From: Gemmatimonas aurantiaca
GTDB taxonomy: Bacteria > Gemmatimonadota > Gemmatimonadetes > Gemmatimonadales > Gemmatimonadaceae
Direction: 5' to 3'
Length of the DNA stretch: 64,000 nucleotides
Assembly: GCF_037190085.1 (NCBI RefSeq)
Contig: NZ_JBBCJO010000004.1
Coordinates: 248,001-312,000 of the forward strand
The position numbers were made by a program, and so were the translations under genes. Below, piece after piece: positions 52,806-63,378 of the stretch; the stretch's first letter is position 1; each line of letters opens with the position of its first letter. A model generated the notes under the pieces. It saw nothing but the letters and a program-made list of their open reading frames with translations. It made no database searches and had not been told where the DNA came from.

Positions 52806-55004
52806 TCAGTTGATCATGGTGATGCCGCCCTTCACCATCACCATCGCGTCACCGTTGACCTGCGTCATCGGCGCCTTCATCTGTGCCATCGCGGAACCTT
52901 CCACCTTCACCATGATGCCCTTGATGGTGACGCCGGTCTGATCGATGACGATGGAGTTGGCTCCCACCTTCAGTTCGATCTTCTGCATCGCTTCGAGCGT
53001 GATTTTCCCGAGCGCGGCTTTGGAGGAGATGTTCCCGAGATCCGCCTTGGTGTCGATGTTGCCCATCTTCACCGTGAGCGTCTGATTGCCCTGCTCCACC
53101 GTGATGGCTTCGTTGCCCGTGATGGTGATGGTCTGCTTCCCCTTCACCGAGACCGTGTCGTCGCCGGAAATCGCGTGTGACTGATTGCCCTTCACCGTGA
53201 GATCACGGTTGCCCTTCACCGTGATGGCTTCGTTGCCGTTCACCGTGACGGTGTGATCCTTCTCGACGTGTAGCGTCCGGTTGTTGTCAAGCACCTTGAT
53301 GACCTGTTCGCCCTTCTCGATGGTCGTGTGCTCGTATCCTTCCTTGACCGTCTTCGTTTCGTTGTTCTTGATGGTCGTGGTGCGATCGTGCTGGACGTTG
53401 CGGGTCTCGTCGTTCTTGACGAGGGTGTCGAGATTCTTCTCCGCCTGCACGTTGATCTGCTCGCTGCCTTTCTTGTCCTCGAAGCGCAGCTCGTTGTAGT
53501 TGTCCGCACCACCCTGCAGGGTGCTCTTGGTGCGCACACCGCTCTGCGTCTTGTTGGTCGGCAAGGGCCACGGCGGCAGATTGGCGCTGTTGTACAGACT
53601 GCCCACCACCACCGGATTGTCCGGATTGCCGTCGAGAAAATCGACGATCACCTCGTGGCCGATGCGGGGCAGGAACACCATGCCGAACTGCTGGCCCGCG
53701 AACGACTGGGCCACGCGGATCCAGCACGATCGTTCGAGTTTGGTGGAGTTCTCGATGTCCCACTTGAACACCACCTGCACGCGACCGTGTTTGTCGGTGA
53801 AGATCTCCTCGCCTTGCGGCCCCACCACGGTTCCCACGTGCGCCCCCGACACACGCGGCCACGGCGTGCGACGGGGCGGCCGGTAGGGTGTGGATCCGGG
53901 AATGGCTTCGAAGCTGTTCTCGTATGAGGACTGCGCACCATCGGTGTGATAGGCGCCGTTCGATCCACTGTGCTGCACGCGGGTGATGAAGACCGCGCCG
54001 TTGAATGCCGTGTCGGCACGTCCCTTGATCGTCGCCTTGGCGCCCACTTCGAGTCCCACATAGCGCGAACGTCCCAGATAGCGCACCGCCTCCGCTTCCG
54101 ACCGTTCCTGTCCGATGCGGGAGTAGGTCTTGGTATCGGGCTGGAACTTGCTGACATCACTGGGTGTTTCGCCGCCCGAGTGATTGATGCCGGTGTGATG
54201 GGCCGTCAACTGCTGATCGAAATCGTACCAGAGCAGATCGGCGGGTGGGGAGAACACGCTCGAAGCGCCTCCCGTTTCACCCAGCAGGTTGTTGCCCGTC
54301 AGGAATTCGCTGGCCCCCCGGATCTGCGTCTTGGCCGTGTAGGGGTAGGCCTCGGAGTTGAGCTCGGTGACATACGGACTGCTGAAATCGCCTCCGACCA
54401 CGTCGGGATGATACTGCAGATCCGTGACGCCCCATGCCTCCTGGGCCGACGCCGTGTTGTCGCCGAGTACCAGTTTGGCCTCGCCACCCTTGTGATCGAA
54501 GCGATACCAGATGCCTTCCTGCTCCAGCAGGCGCGAGACACACGTCCAACGGCTCTCGCGATAGCGGAAGCAGTAGGGGCGTGGGTCGAGGGTGCGGACG
54601 AGCTTCCACTCGTGGGGCGTGCCCTTGAGCAGATCGTCGCAGACATCGCGCGCCGTCTTGTTCTGAAAGATGTCGAAGCTGTTGTCGAGCGTGAGCGCCC
54701 AGTGCGGCGGCACGATCTCCAGCAGGTACGACATGTGGCCCTCGGCCACGATGCCACCGCGGACGAATCGACTGACCACGCCACAGATCTTGCGATCCGA
54801 ACCGTCGGGCAACTTCAGATCCAGCGAGACCCCTTTCAACAGCAGGTCTTTCGGCTGGATGTCCGTCTTCTTGCTCCAGGCGATGACGGTGAAGCGGAAG
54901 AGTGAGGAGATCGCCTCCTCACCCTCCCACGACACCAGGAGCAGGACGTCGGTGCCCAGCGGCGTATTGAGACGGAACGGACGGTTGGCCTGGGACCATT
55001 CCAT
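52806..55004 (-). CDS. vgrG: Type VI secretion spike protein VgrG (TssI)
   Basis: 732 residues. N-terminal gp27-like and gp5-like domains (FRYRESRWTCVSRLLEQEGIWYRFDHK, then GPQGEEIFTDKHGRVQVVFKWD, RVAQSFAGQQFGMVFLPRIGHEVIVDFLDGNPDNPVVVGSLYN) are followed by a long triple beta-helix of repeated TVKGN-type units. No extra C-terminal effector domain is seen. It is followed by a DUF6931-like protein and PAAR. Confidence 0.96.
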   Translation of the reverse strand: MEWSQANRPFRLNTPLGTDVLLLVSWEGEEAISSLFRFTVIAWSKKTDIQPKDLLLKGVSLDLKLPDGSDRKICGVVSRFVRGGIVAEGHMSYLLEIVPPHWALTLDNSFDIFQNKTARDVCDDLLKGTPHEWKLVRTLDPRPYCFRYRESRWTCVSRLLEQEGIWYRFDHKGGEAKLVLGDNTASAQEAWGVTDLQYHPDVVGGDFSSPYVTELNSEAYPYTAKTQIRGASEFLTGNNLLGETGGASSVFSPPADLLWYDFDQQLTAHHTGINHSGGETPSDVSKFQPDTKTYSRIGQERSEAEAVRYLGRSRYVGLEVGAKATIKGRADTAFNGAVFITRVQHSGSNGAYHTDGAQSSYENSFEAIPGSTPYRPPRRTPWPRVSGAHVGTVVGPQGEEIFTDKHGRVQVVFKWDIENSTKLERSCWIRVAQSFAGQQFGMVFLPRIGHEVIVDFLDGNPDNPVVVGSLYNSANLPPWPLPTNKTQSGVRTKSTLQGGADNYNELRFEDKKGSEQINVQAEKNLDTLVKNDETRNVQHDRTTTIKNNETKTVKEGYEHTTIEKGEQVIKVLDNNRTLHVEKDHTVTVNGNEAITVKGNRDLTVKGNQSHAISGDDTVSVKGKQTITITGNEAITVEQGNQTLTVKMGNIDTKADLGNISSKAALGKITLEAMQKIELKVGANSIVIDQTGVTIKGIMVKVEGSAMAQMKAPMTQVNGDAMVMVKGGITMIN

Positions 55005-55045
55005 TCAGCGCATCCTCGGTGAGAGTCCAGACAGTGGTCAGCGCC

Positions 55046-57721
55046 TCACGCGGAGGCGCTGCTCACCGCTTCGTACGTGAAGTCCCCGTCTTCGGCCACG
55101 CCCACGCGGAGCGCCGAAGGACGTGCACCTTCCGCCATCGATGCCAGCAGTAGGCGGGAGATCTCGGGGAGCAGGGTGTTGCTGAGGATGTTGTCCACGT
55201 TGCGGGCGCCGCTTTCCACTTCCGTGCAGCGTGCCGCCACCTGATTGATGAGCGTCTCGTCGTGCTGCAGTTCGAGCTTGTGCGTTTCGCGCAGTCGGCG
55301 GGCGATCTTGCCCACCTTGAGGCGCACGATCTGCTTGAGATTCTCGTCGCGCACCGGATAGTACGGTACGATGACCATGCGGCCGAGGAAGGCCGGCTTG
55401 AACACCCCGTCGAGTTCCGGCTTGAGCGCCTTGGCCATCGCATCCGGGAACGGCAGCGTTTCCGGATCGGCCGTGAGCTTCATGATCGTGTCGGTGCCGG
55501 CGTTCGTGGTCAGGATGATGATCGTGTTCTTGAAGTCGATCTGTCGGCCTTCCCCGTCTTCCATCACGCCCTTGTCGAACACCTGGAAGAAGAGCTCGAG
55601 CACGTCGGGGTGCGCCTTCTCCACTTCGTCCAGCAGGACGACACTGTACGGGCGGCGACGCACGGCTTCGGTGAGCACACCGCCTTCGCCGTACCCCACG
55701 TACCCCGGGGGGGAACCCTTGAGCGTGGACACCGTGTGCGCTTCCTGGAACTCCGACATGTTGATGGTGATGATGTTGCGCTCACCACCGAAGAGCATGT
55801 CGGACAGCGCAAGCGCCGTTTCCGTCTTGCCCACACCCGACGGGCCGACGAGCATGAACACGCCCTTGGGCTTGTTGGGATCCTCGATGCCGGCCTTGCT
55901 GGTGCGCACGCGACGGGAGATGTCCACGAGCGCGTGATCCTGACCGATGACCCGCGCGCCCAGGTGCTTCTCGAGTTCGAGCATGGTGCCGAGTTCGTCG
56001 CTCATCATCTTGCCGACGGGGATGCCGGTCCAGCCGGAGATCACCTCACCCACGATGGAGGCATCGACGAACGGCCGCACCAGCGGGTTCTCGCCCTGCA
56101 GCGTTTCCAGCTCGGCTACGGCCTGCGTGTACTCGGTGCGCAGCGCATCGGCCGCCGTCTGATCGGCGTTGCCCGCTTCGGCCACGAGCTTGCCGCGGAT
56201 GTCGAGGATCTTCGCCACGACATCCTTCTCTTTCAGCCACCGCGACTCGAGTTCCGCCAGCTGCGCTTCCACCTGCGTGCGCTTCTCGGCGATGCTGGCC
56301 AGACGTTCACGATGATCGGCACCGGCCGTCTGTTCCCGTGTGAGCACCCGATCCTGCAGGGCGAGATCGTCGAGGATGCGCTTGCAGTCCTCGACCGGGC
56401 CGGGTGTGGCACTCTGACCGAGCGCGAGGCGCGCGCAGGCGGTGTCGAGCACACTGACCGCCTTGTCGGGCAGCTGGCGATCGGCGAGGTAGCGATGCGA
56501 CAGACGCACGGCCGCTTCCATGCCGCTGTCGAGAATGTGCACCGTGTGGTGCTTCTCGAGCGAGGGCACGACGGCGCGCATCATGATGCAGCACACGTCT
56601 TCCGTGGGCTCTTCCACCTTCACGAGCTGGAAACGCCGCGAGAGCGCCGGATCCTTCTCGAAGAACTTCTTGTATTCGCTCCACGTGGTGGCGGCGATGG
56701 TGCGCAATTCACCACGCGCCAGCGCCGGCTTGAGCAGATTGGCGGCGTCGTTCTGACCGGCCTGTCCGCCCGCCCCGATCATCGTGTGCGCTTCGTCGAT
56801 GAAGAGAATGATGGGGGTGGGCGAGTTCTTCACCTCTTCGATGAGACCCTTGAGGCGGTTCTCGAATTCGCCCTTCACCCCCGCCCCGGCCTGCAGCATG
56901 GCCAGGTCGAGCGACAGCAGCCGCACGTTGCGGAGCGGCGGCGGCACGTCCCCATCGACGATCCGGCGGGCGAAGCCCTCCACCACCGCGGTCTTGCCGA
57001 CACCGGCCTCACCCACGAGGATGGGATTGTTCTGCCGGCGCCGCGTGAGGATGTCGACCACCTGCCGCACTTCGAAGTCGCGCCCGAGCACCTGATCGAT
57101 CTTGCCGCTCTTCGCGTTGGCCGTGAGATCGACGCAGTACTGATCGAGGTTGGGGGTGCGTCCACCGGCGCCGGGCTTCGGGGTTCCGCTGCCGCCGGAG
57201 GCGCTCGCGCCGGCCGCCACCGAATCGATGCTGCCGATCTCCGCCGTCGCCTCCGCCGACGAAGCGGTGATGGTGACGAAGTCCTTCTTCAGCACATCGG
57301 CCGGGATCTTCTCGAATTCCTTCGTGAAGTCCACCGCGCGCAGCAGTTCGGGCACCGACAGCAGGGCCAGCAGCACGTGTCCGGTGCGCACGCGCGGGGC
57401 GCCGTATTCCACCGAACCCAGCACCCAGGCTTCCCGCAGCATGTTCACCAGCGACGGGCTCAGCGTGGGCGTGCGGGCATTGCCCGTCTTCAGACGATCG
57501 AGCGCGCGGGCGAGATCGTCGGCCAGCCGCGACCGGTTGACGCCGAAGTGTTTGAGAATGGCCGCCAGATCACTGTCGGTGGAATCGAGCAGCTTCACGA
57601 AGAAGTGCTCGATCTCGACGTCGTAATTGGTACGCGAGAGGCACAGCCCGGCTGCGCCTTCGACCGCACTGCGGGTCGGTGCGTTGAGCTTGGCAATCAG
57701 GCCGCGAAGATTCACCGACAT
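55046..57721 (-). CDS. clpV: Type VI secretion ATPase ClpV (TssH)
   Basis: 891 residues, class I AAA+ unfoldase that disassembles the contracted sheath. The N-terminal ClpV-type helical domain is followed by ATPase 1 (Walker A GEAGVGKTAV near residue 237), a middle coiled coil, and ATPase 2 (GPSGVGKTET near 630). GGAG precedes the ATG at 57721. Confidence 0.96.
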   Translation of the reverse strand: MSVNLRGLIAKLNAPTRSAVEGAAGLCLSRTNYDVEIEHFFVKLLDSTDSDLAAILKHFGVNRSRLADDLARALDRLKTGNARTPTLSPSLVNMLREAWVLGSVEYGAPRVRTGHVLLALLSVPELLRAVDFTKEFEKIPADVLKKDFVTITASSAEATAEIGSIDSVAAGASASGGSGTPKPGAGGRTPNLDQYCVDLTANAKSGKIDQVLGRDFEVRQVVDILTRRRQNNPILVGEAGVGKTAVVEGFARRIVDGDVPPPLRNVRLLSLDLAMLQAGAGVKGEFENRLKGLIEEVKNSPTPIILFIDEAHTMIGAGGQAGQNDAANLLKPALARGELRTIAATTWSEYKKFFEKDPALSRRFQLVKVEEPTEDVCCIMMRAVVPSLEKHHTVHILDSGMEAAVRLSHRYLADRQLPDKAVSVLDTACARLALGQSATPGPVEDCKRILDDLALQDRVLTREQTAGADHRERLASIAEKRTQVEAQLAELESRWLKEKDVVAKILDIRGKLVAEAGNADQTAADALRTEYTQAVAELETLQGENPLVRPFVDASIVGEVISGWTGIPVGKMMSDELGTMLELEKHLGARVIGQDHALVDISRRVRTSKAGIEDPNKPKGVFMLVGPSGVGKTETALALSDMLFGGERNIITINMSEFQEAHTVSTLKGSPPGYVGYGEGGVLTEAVRRRPYSVVLLDEVEKAHPDVLELFFQVFDKGVMEDGEGRQIDFKNTIIILTTNAGTDTIMKLTADPETLPFPDAMAKALKPELDGVFKPAFLGRMVIVPYYPVRDENLKQIVRLKVGKIARRLRETHKLELQHDETLINQVAARCTEVESGARNVDNILSNTLLPEISRLLLASMAEGARPSALRVGVAEDGDFTYEAVSSASA

Positions 57722-57816
57722 GACGACTCCATCAGCAGAAGGTCGGGGAGGGGATGCAACACGAGGAACGACAACACCGGCACTATCACATCTGCACTAC
57801 CAGGGACCGAGCGGTC

Positions 57817-58920
57817 CTAACACAACTGCAGCAGCACATCGTCGGGATCCCGGGCCGGTGTGCGATTGCGCAACCAGGTGCCGAATCCTAGGCGGGGCGC
57901 CGATGGGAGGCCCAGCGCCGCGGTGGGGGTTTCCTCGCGAGCGAGGACCAACTGCGCATCGACGCCCACCTCGTCGTCGGCGTAAAATCGCGCCAGCGAT
58001 CGCAGCAGGGCGTGATTGTTGCCTTGTGGAAGAAAGGCGTCGAACTGCGCGCGCGACAGCGGGCCCAGGCGCAGCCTGATACGCGCGTGCGGGTCGTACA
58101 CGGCATTGCCGATCACGGCCTGTCCGAGACGGCCGTCCGCATCGTCGTCGCCGAGGCACACCTGACCCCCATCGGGCAGGGTGCGCCATTCGCCCACGAA
58201 CTGTTCGACGGTGGCGGCGACATCGAAATAGTCCGCGACGAGCTGGGCGAGGCCGAGTGCGGGACGCGAACGCAACGAGAGCAGACCGGCGTAGTACGCG
58301 AGCGTGTCGCGATGCAGGATGCTCTGGCGTTGTCCCACCGGGTTGCCCGCTCCGATGAGATCGAGCAGGTGCGAGTGGATGCGATCTTCGTCGCCCCGCT
58401 CCGTGGCCACCGCCGTGTGATGGCGTTCCCATGCCCGGTAGAAGAGCGAGAGAATCCGGTGGTGGAAGAGATCGATGAAATCGCGGAATGCCGTATCGCG
58501 CACGCGGGCGCGCGCGGCCGCGTACTCGGTGTAGCCATGCGGCAGAACGCCCTGGGGCCCTGTGAGGCCCAGGAAACGCACGCCGACATGGGCCGGACTG
58601 CGTTCGTCCTTCTTGCGCCGCGCCGCGGCCGGTGTGAGCTCGACGGCAGAGATCTCGCTGGGCGGAAACGAGAGGGTCGGCGGCACGTGCATGCGCGCCA
58701 CCTCACCACGCGGGTCCGACCAGCCGCCCACCGCATCGCGATCCGGATACATGCGCTGCAGCAACCGGATCAACTGGAAGAACTCGAAGCTGCTGCCTTC
58801 CCGTTCGATCACGGCCTCGAGACGCCGCCGGGTCTGTTCACGTGCCGGGGTCTCCAGATACGTCGTCGTATACGACAGGCCCTCGGGGCCGTCGTCCGAC
58901 GTCAGGTCCGCGACATCCAT
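57817..58920 (-). CDS. tssG: Type VI baseplate protein TssG
   Basis: 367 residues from the ATG at 58920. TssG (ImpH) pattern: FEFFQLIRLLQRMYPDR, VRFLGLTGPQGVLPHGYTEYA, FIDLFHHRILSLFYRAWERH, then GLAQLVADYFDVAATVEQFVGEW. It forms the baseplate wedge with TssF, which ends eight bases upstream. Confidence 0.93.
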   Translation of the reverse strand: MDVADLTSDDGPEGLSYTTTYLETPAREQTRRRLEAVIEREGSSFEFFQLIRLLQRMYPDRDAVGGWSDPRGEVARMHVPPTLSFPPSEISAVELTPAAARRKKDERSPAHVGVRFLGLTGPQGVLPHGYTEYAAARARVRDTAFRDFIDLFHHRILSLFYRAWERHHTAVATERGDEDRIHSHLLDLIGAGNPVGQRQSILHRDTLAYYAGLLSLRSRPALGLAQLVADYFDVAATVEQFVGEWRTLPDGGQVCLGDDDADGRLGQAVIGNAVYDPHARIRLRLGPLSRAQFDAFLPQGNNHALLRSLARFYADDEVGVDAQLVLAREETPTAALGLPSAPRLGFGTWLRNRTPARDPDDVLLQLC

Positions 58921-58928
58921 GTGGTCGA

Positions 58929-60782
58929 TCACAACAGGGTCCGCGATCCGGCGCGGGCCGGCCATTCGACGACCTGACGCCGCCGCTGCTTCGAACGCAC
59001 CGCCACCTGCGTGAAGCTGTTCATCGACGCGTACAGCGCGAAGAACCGCTCGAGCACACTGGCCATGAGGAACATGCCGCCGCCCGGGAACTGCTCTTCG
59101 TCGAATTCGAGATCGAGGCGGCGTCCGCGCGCGAACGTCATGCCGTGCGCCACGGTCACGCGGGCGAACGCCGGTTCGGTGCGCAGGCCGATCAGGCCAT
59201 CGATCTGCCGTTCCGCGCTCAGACTGTTGGTCGTGTTGTGCAGACGCAGCAGCTCCCGCAGTGCGTCTCCGCTCGTGTCGGCAAGCGACAGATGGTTGAG
59301 GGACAGCGTCGAGATGAGCCGCCACAGCAACGCCTTGCCGAGGATGGGCTGCACCGCCCGCGTGGGATTCACGACGGCCGAGATGCGCTGGATGGGGCCG
59401 CCGCTCACCAGTTCGAAGTCGCCGCGTTCGTCGGCACCGAATGGCAGACGGCTGGGCATGTCGCCGTTCGAACAGGTGACGTGCACCGACGCCACGTCCT
59501 GGTCGGGAATCCGCAACTGTCCCGAGAGATCGGAGAAGCTGAGGTACACATCGGTGCCCCGGTCGGTACGCCACCCAGAGCTGCGCCTGACACAATGCCA
59601 GAACAGATCGCCGCTCTCGGTCCCATCGGCTCCCCGGTCGTGGCGATGGGAGTACAACGGCGAGACCGTGCGTGTGGTGCGGGCGGCGTGTTCGATGAGA
59701 CGCACATCGTCCACCGACCAGACTTCCACCTCGAGGCGCCGACGGGCGTCGGGCACCACCAGATGTTCGTAGCTGCGTTCGGTGAGCAGGATCGGCTCGG
59801 CCGACTGCGAGAACAGATTGACCGTCGGCGTGCATCCCAGACGGAACGTGCGCGAGGAGACACCGAGCTCCAGCGCCTGCCGTCGTTCGGTGCGCTCGAA
59901 GCTGCCGATGAGCAGACCCACTTCGGCGCGATCGGTGGCGCCCAGTGTGCGCAGGGCATCACCGAGCCCGACGATGTCGAGGAAGTGGAACTTCTCGGGA
60001 AACGCGAACAGCTCCTGCAGCAGCGAGAAGCCGGCGAAGCTGCGATTGGATTGCGGTAACATCGCTTCATCGGGATCGAATCCCACCGGCTGCATGGCGC
60101 GCGGTCCGAGCAGCACCGGCGGCGCCGATGGACGATCCGGATTGCGCACCACCACCTGCACACAGTTGTTCGCCAGCAACTCGTACAGCGTATCGGCGAC
60201 ATTGCTGTCGGCGGCGAGGTGGATGCGCATCGCCTTCATGGTCAGCGCATCGAGGGAGACGCCGTTGAAGGCCTGCAGGCTGAGGCGGATGGCTGCCACC
60301 GCTTCGCGTCCGTGCGCACCGGCGCCGGCACGATCGGGCGTGGTCCACTCCGCGCCCGCGATGCGTAGCGGGTAGAGCGTCGTGTCGTAGGTGGTGCGGA
60401 AGACACACGGCACGCCGCCCACCGGTTTGGTGTGCAGCACACTGCCCCGCGGCACATGGAATCCCTCGGGGGCACGTCCCTGCGCCGGATCGAGCGCCAC
60501 CTCCACGATGGACATCGCCGGAAGCGGGCGCACGATCTGCGGATGCAGCATCTCCAGCAACGACTCGCTGACTTCCGGGAAATCGTCGTCGAGTCGCCGG
60601 TGCACACGCGCCGTGAGAAACGCGAACCCCTCGAGCAGCCGCTCGACGTGCGGGTCCTCGCAGCGCGTGGCTTCGAGCTGCAGACGCGAGGCGACTTTCG
60701 GGTATTGCTGCGCGAATTCGGCTCCGAGTTTCCGGAGATACGTGAGCTCGCGCTCGTAGTAGAGCAGCAGGTCGTCCTGCAT
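58929..60782 (-). CDS. tssF: Type VI baseplate protein TssF
   Basis: 617 residues from the ATG at 60782 (a GTG at 60785 adds one). Starts LLLYYERELTYLRKLGAEFAQQYPKVASRL, the TssF (ImpG/VasA) signature. With TssG and TssE it makes the baseplate around VgrG. Confidence 0.95.
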   Translation of the reverse strand: MQDDLLLYYERELTYLRKLGAEFAQQYPKVASRLQLEATRCEDPHVERLLEGFAFLTARVHRRLDDDFPEVSESLLEMLHPQIVRPLPAMSIVEVALDPAQGRAPEGFHVPRGSVLHTKPVGGVPCVFRTTYDTTLYPLRIAGAEWTTPDRAGAGAHGREAVAAIRLSLQAFNGVSLDALTMKAMRIHLAADSNVADTLYELLANNCVQVVVRNPDRPSAPPVLLGPRAMQPVGFDPDEAMLPQSNRSFAGFSLLQELFAFPEKFHFLDIVGLGDALRTLGATDRAEVGLLIGSFERTERRQALELGVSSRTFRLGCTPTVNLFSQSAEPILLTERSYEHLVVPDARRRLEVEVWSVDDVRLIEHAARTTRTVSPLYSHRHDRGADGTESGDLFWHCVRRSSGWRTDRGTDVYLSFSDLSGQLRIPDQDVASVHVTCSNGDMPSRLPFGADERGDFELVSGGPIQRISAVVNPTRAVQPILGKALLWRLISTLSLNHLSLADTSGDALRELLRLHNTTNSLSAERQIDGLIGLRTEPAFARVTVAHGMTFARGRRLDLEFDEEQFPGGGMFLMASVLERFFALYASMNSFTQVAVRSKQRRRQVVEWPARAGSRTLL

Positions 60783-60824
60783 CACAGCCTGTCCATCACG
60801 GTGTATTCATGGCGACGCCGGGAC

Positions 60825-61316
60825 CTACGGCTTGTCCTGGATGTCGATGACCCCGGTGGGGACGTCGAGCACCGTGTCGAACACGATCTGTTCCGGTGTG
60901 GGATCCATGCGCAGCGTGCCTTCCACCACGAAGCGGACCTGCGGGGTCTTCACCTGATCGCTCTCGGTGAGGCGGACGTTCACGTTGGTGAGGCGGGGTT
61001 CGAAGCGCAGAATGGTGTCGCGGACGTCGTCGGTGAGGCGCTGCCGTCCCTCGGCGGTGCCGGGCGCCGTGCCGGTGGTGTCGGGGAGACCGTATTCGTG
61101 CACCGAATCGAGCACGGCGGCGAACATGGGGTCCACCGCGACGATGGTGCGACGCGTGTTGAGCAATTGCTCCACGTCCCGCTGTACCGACATGCGGAAG
61201 CGGCGCGCGGATTCCTCGCGGGTCAGGGGGACGTCGGCGGCATCGCGCGGCGACTCGTCGGTGAGACGGTCGAGGAGCGATGGCAGGACGTTGCGATCGA
61301 GTTCGGTGCGGGCCAT
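60825..61316 (-). CDS. tssE: Type VI baseplate protein TssE (gp25-like)
   Basis: 163 residues with gp25-like features (ESARRFRMSVQRDVEQLLNTRR, DSVHEYGLPD, ILRFEPRLTNVNVRL). It initiates sheath assembly at the baseplate. The gene is between tssA and tssF, the usual order. Confidence 0.93.
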   Translation of the reverse strand: MARTELDRNVLPSLLDRLTDESPRDAADVPLTREESARRFRMSVQRDVEQLLNTRRTIVAVDPMFAAVLDSVHEYGLPDTTGTAPGTAEGRQRLTDDVRDTILRFEPRLTNVNVRLTESDQVKTPQVRFVVEGTLRMDPTPEQIVFDTVLDVPTGVIDIQDKP

Positions 61317-61351
61317 GGCGCTGGAGTGGCGATGCGGGCGACCGATGCCCG

Positions 61352-63238
61352 TCAGGGCGCCGGCAGCGTCATGGCCTGCAACGGATCGAGACGGCAGATC
61401 CGCAGATAGAGCTGGTACCGCTCGCTGTCATCACCGCCAGTGTGACCGAGTACGCGATAGAGCAGTGCGATCGGCTGTGCCACCAGCGGTCCCGATTCCC
61501 ACTGATCGAGCGTGCGTTCGTCGATGGTCTCGACGAGTTTCTGCAGGATCGGCTGGGCGACGGCGTGCAGACCGGCTTCCACCATGATGTAGGCGATCTG
61601 CGTCTGGCGCACGAAACGTCCCCGGGGCGACGGATCGCGCGCCAGTTCGGCCGTGAGCAGCTCGATGGCCCGATTGGGGCGCCCCAACGCGAGTTCGTTG
61701 CGGGCGAGATCGAACGGATCGCGGGCCCGTGGGGCGCGGGCGCGGCGCGCGGGACGCGCGAACCCACCCTGCTGGGAGGTGCTCTGATCGTCCTCGATGG
61801 CGTCGGACAGGGTGTCGGTGCCGTCGGACAGCGGCGTGTCTTCGCCCTCCTGGCCTTCGGCGACGATGGTATCCTCGGCATCGGCCGGTGCCTCGTCGGC
61901 GAGGGCATCACCCTCGAGCCAGGCGCGGGTCTCGTCGTTGGCAGTCGGCGTATCGTCCATGAGCGTCATCCGGGGGAGCGTCGGCGCGGCCGCGAGCAGG
62001 GCGCGCAGTTCGCTGCGAATGGCCGCAGCCACTCCATCATAGCTGCCGCCAAGATTGGCGCAGGCCGTCAGTACGTAACGCTGCAGGTCGAGCCATCCGC
62101 GACCGGAGGGCGTGGCCATGAGCGCTTCCGACTGCTCGAGGAGATCGGGCCATTTGCCGTCGAGCAGCAGCGTCTTGAGACGCGAGCGGATGGTGGTGAC
62201 CGGTGCTTCGAGCAGTTTGGGGTCGATATCGGGTGCCGACGCGCGCAGTTCGCCCCAGCGGAAGCCGCGCACCATGGCGTAGGGCGCGGGATTCGTGGGG
62301 TCCTGCTGGCGGAACCAGCGGGCCACGACGGCGATACGCTGCGAGGCATCCTGCCGGTTGACCGGCTCGGGCGTCTGCGGCCCATCGGCATCGGCGGCGA
62401 GGGCGGCACCCTCTCCTTCCTCGGCCATGACATCGACCGGATCCGGATCGGCTTCGAGCTTGCGGGCCAGGGTGCTGGCCGTGAAGCGCCGCAACTCGTC
62501 GAGCCCACCGCGCATGCTCGTGAACGCGGGGGCATCGCGTCCGAAACGCTCGTCGGCGGTTTTCTCCAGTGCGGCCAGTGCGGCCAGTGCGGCATCGATG
62601 TCGGCGAGCAGCGGCTTGAAGAACACCTTCGTGGTGTTCTCGAGCGCCGCGTCCACGTCCTCCGGCATCATCTTGCCGAAGGTCAGGGCCTCCTCACGGG
62701 CGGCGCGCAGCCCCTTCTGATCGTCGTACGAGGCTTCGGCGATCGCGCTTTCGAGCGGAATGGGACGGGACTGCGTGTAGTCGAGATAGGTGACGCCGCC
62801 CGACGCGACGACCACCTGCTGGATGCCGAGCGTGAGCTTGCTGCCCACCCACTCGAGGGGACCGAGACGCAGCTCGAGATCGTCGTCCTCGATCTCGGGA
62901 TAGAGCGTGTCCCAGAACTGTTCGAGCAGACCGCGGAGTGTCTCCAGACCGGTGATGAGACCGCTCACGCCATTGCGGCGGAGCAGCGCTTCGGTCATCC
63001 ACGCGCCAAGCTGCAGATCCTTGGTCTGCTTGCCGAGCAGATCGGTGCCCAGCGCGATGACCCGATTCCAGTCGGCCACCTTCCGACTGCCGTCGTCGCT
63101 GCCGGGGATCGCGAGGTCTTCGCGGCGCTCTTCCTTGAACGCATCGTACGCCGGGTCGTAGCGCAGATCGCGCCCCGAAGGGTTGTCACCCGGAATGGGT
63201 GTGAGCAGCGTCGCGAGCAGTTCGGAATTGACAGGCAT
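61352..63238 (-). CDS. tssA: Type VI protein TssA
   Basis: 628 residues. The N-terminal ImpA domain (PIPGDNPSGRDLRYDPAYDAFKEER, then DWNRVIALGTDLLGKQTKDLQLGAWMTEALLRRNGVSGL) is clear. The C-terminal region is long and acidic in the middle (DEAPADAEDTIVAEGQEGEDTPLSDG). TssA organises the baseplate and the sheath cap. Confidence 0.92.
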   Translation of the reverse strand: MPVNSELLATLLTPIPGDNPSGRDLRYDPAYDAFKEERREDLAIPGSDDGSRKVADWNRVIALGTDLLGKQTKDLQLGAWMTEALLRRNGVSGLITGLETLRGLLEQFWDTLYPEIEDDDLELRLGPLEWVGSKLTLGIQQVVVASGGVTYLDYTQSRPIPLESAIAEASYDDQKGLRAAREEALTFGKMMPEDVDAALENTTKVFFKPLLADIDAALAALAALEKTADERFGRDAPAFTSMRGGLDELRRFTASTLARKLEADPDPVDVMAEEGEGAALAADADGPQTPEPVNRQDASQRIAVVARWFRQQDPTNPAPYAMVRGFRWGELRASAPDIDPKLLEAPVTTIRSRLKTLLLDGKWPDLLEQSEALMATPSGRGWLDLQRYVLTACANLGGSYDGVAAAIRSELRALLAAAPTLPRMTLMDDTPTANDETRAWLEGDALADEAPADAEDTIVAEGQEGEDTPLSDGTDTLSDAIEDDQSTSQQGGFARPARRARAPRARDPFDLARNELALGRPNRAIELLTAELARDPSPRGRFVRQTQIAYIMVEAGLHAVAQPILQKLVETIDERTLDQWESGPLVAQPIALLYRVLGHTGGDDSERYQLYLRICRLDPLQAMTLPAP

Positions 63239-63378
63239 GCCGTGGAAAAATGGGGCGAAGACTGCGGGACGCGGCGATCGGCATCAGGCGGCGGAGCGAT
63301 CTCCGCGAACGGCGTGTGCCGTCGGTGTATGCCATGAGCGTCTGCCGGGGCATACGCCAACGGCAGACGTCGGGCGAC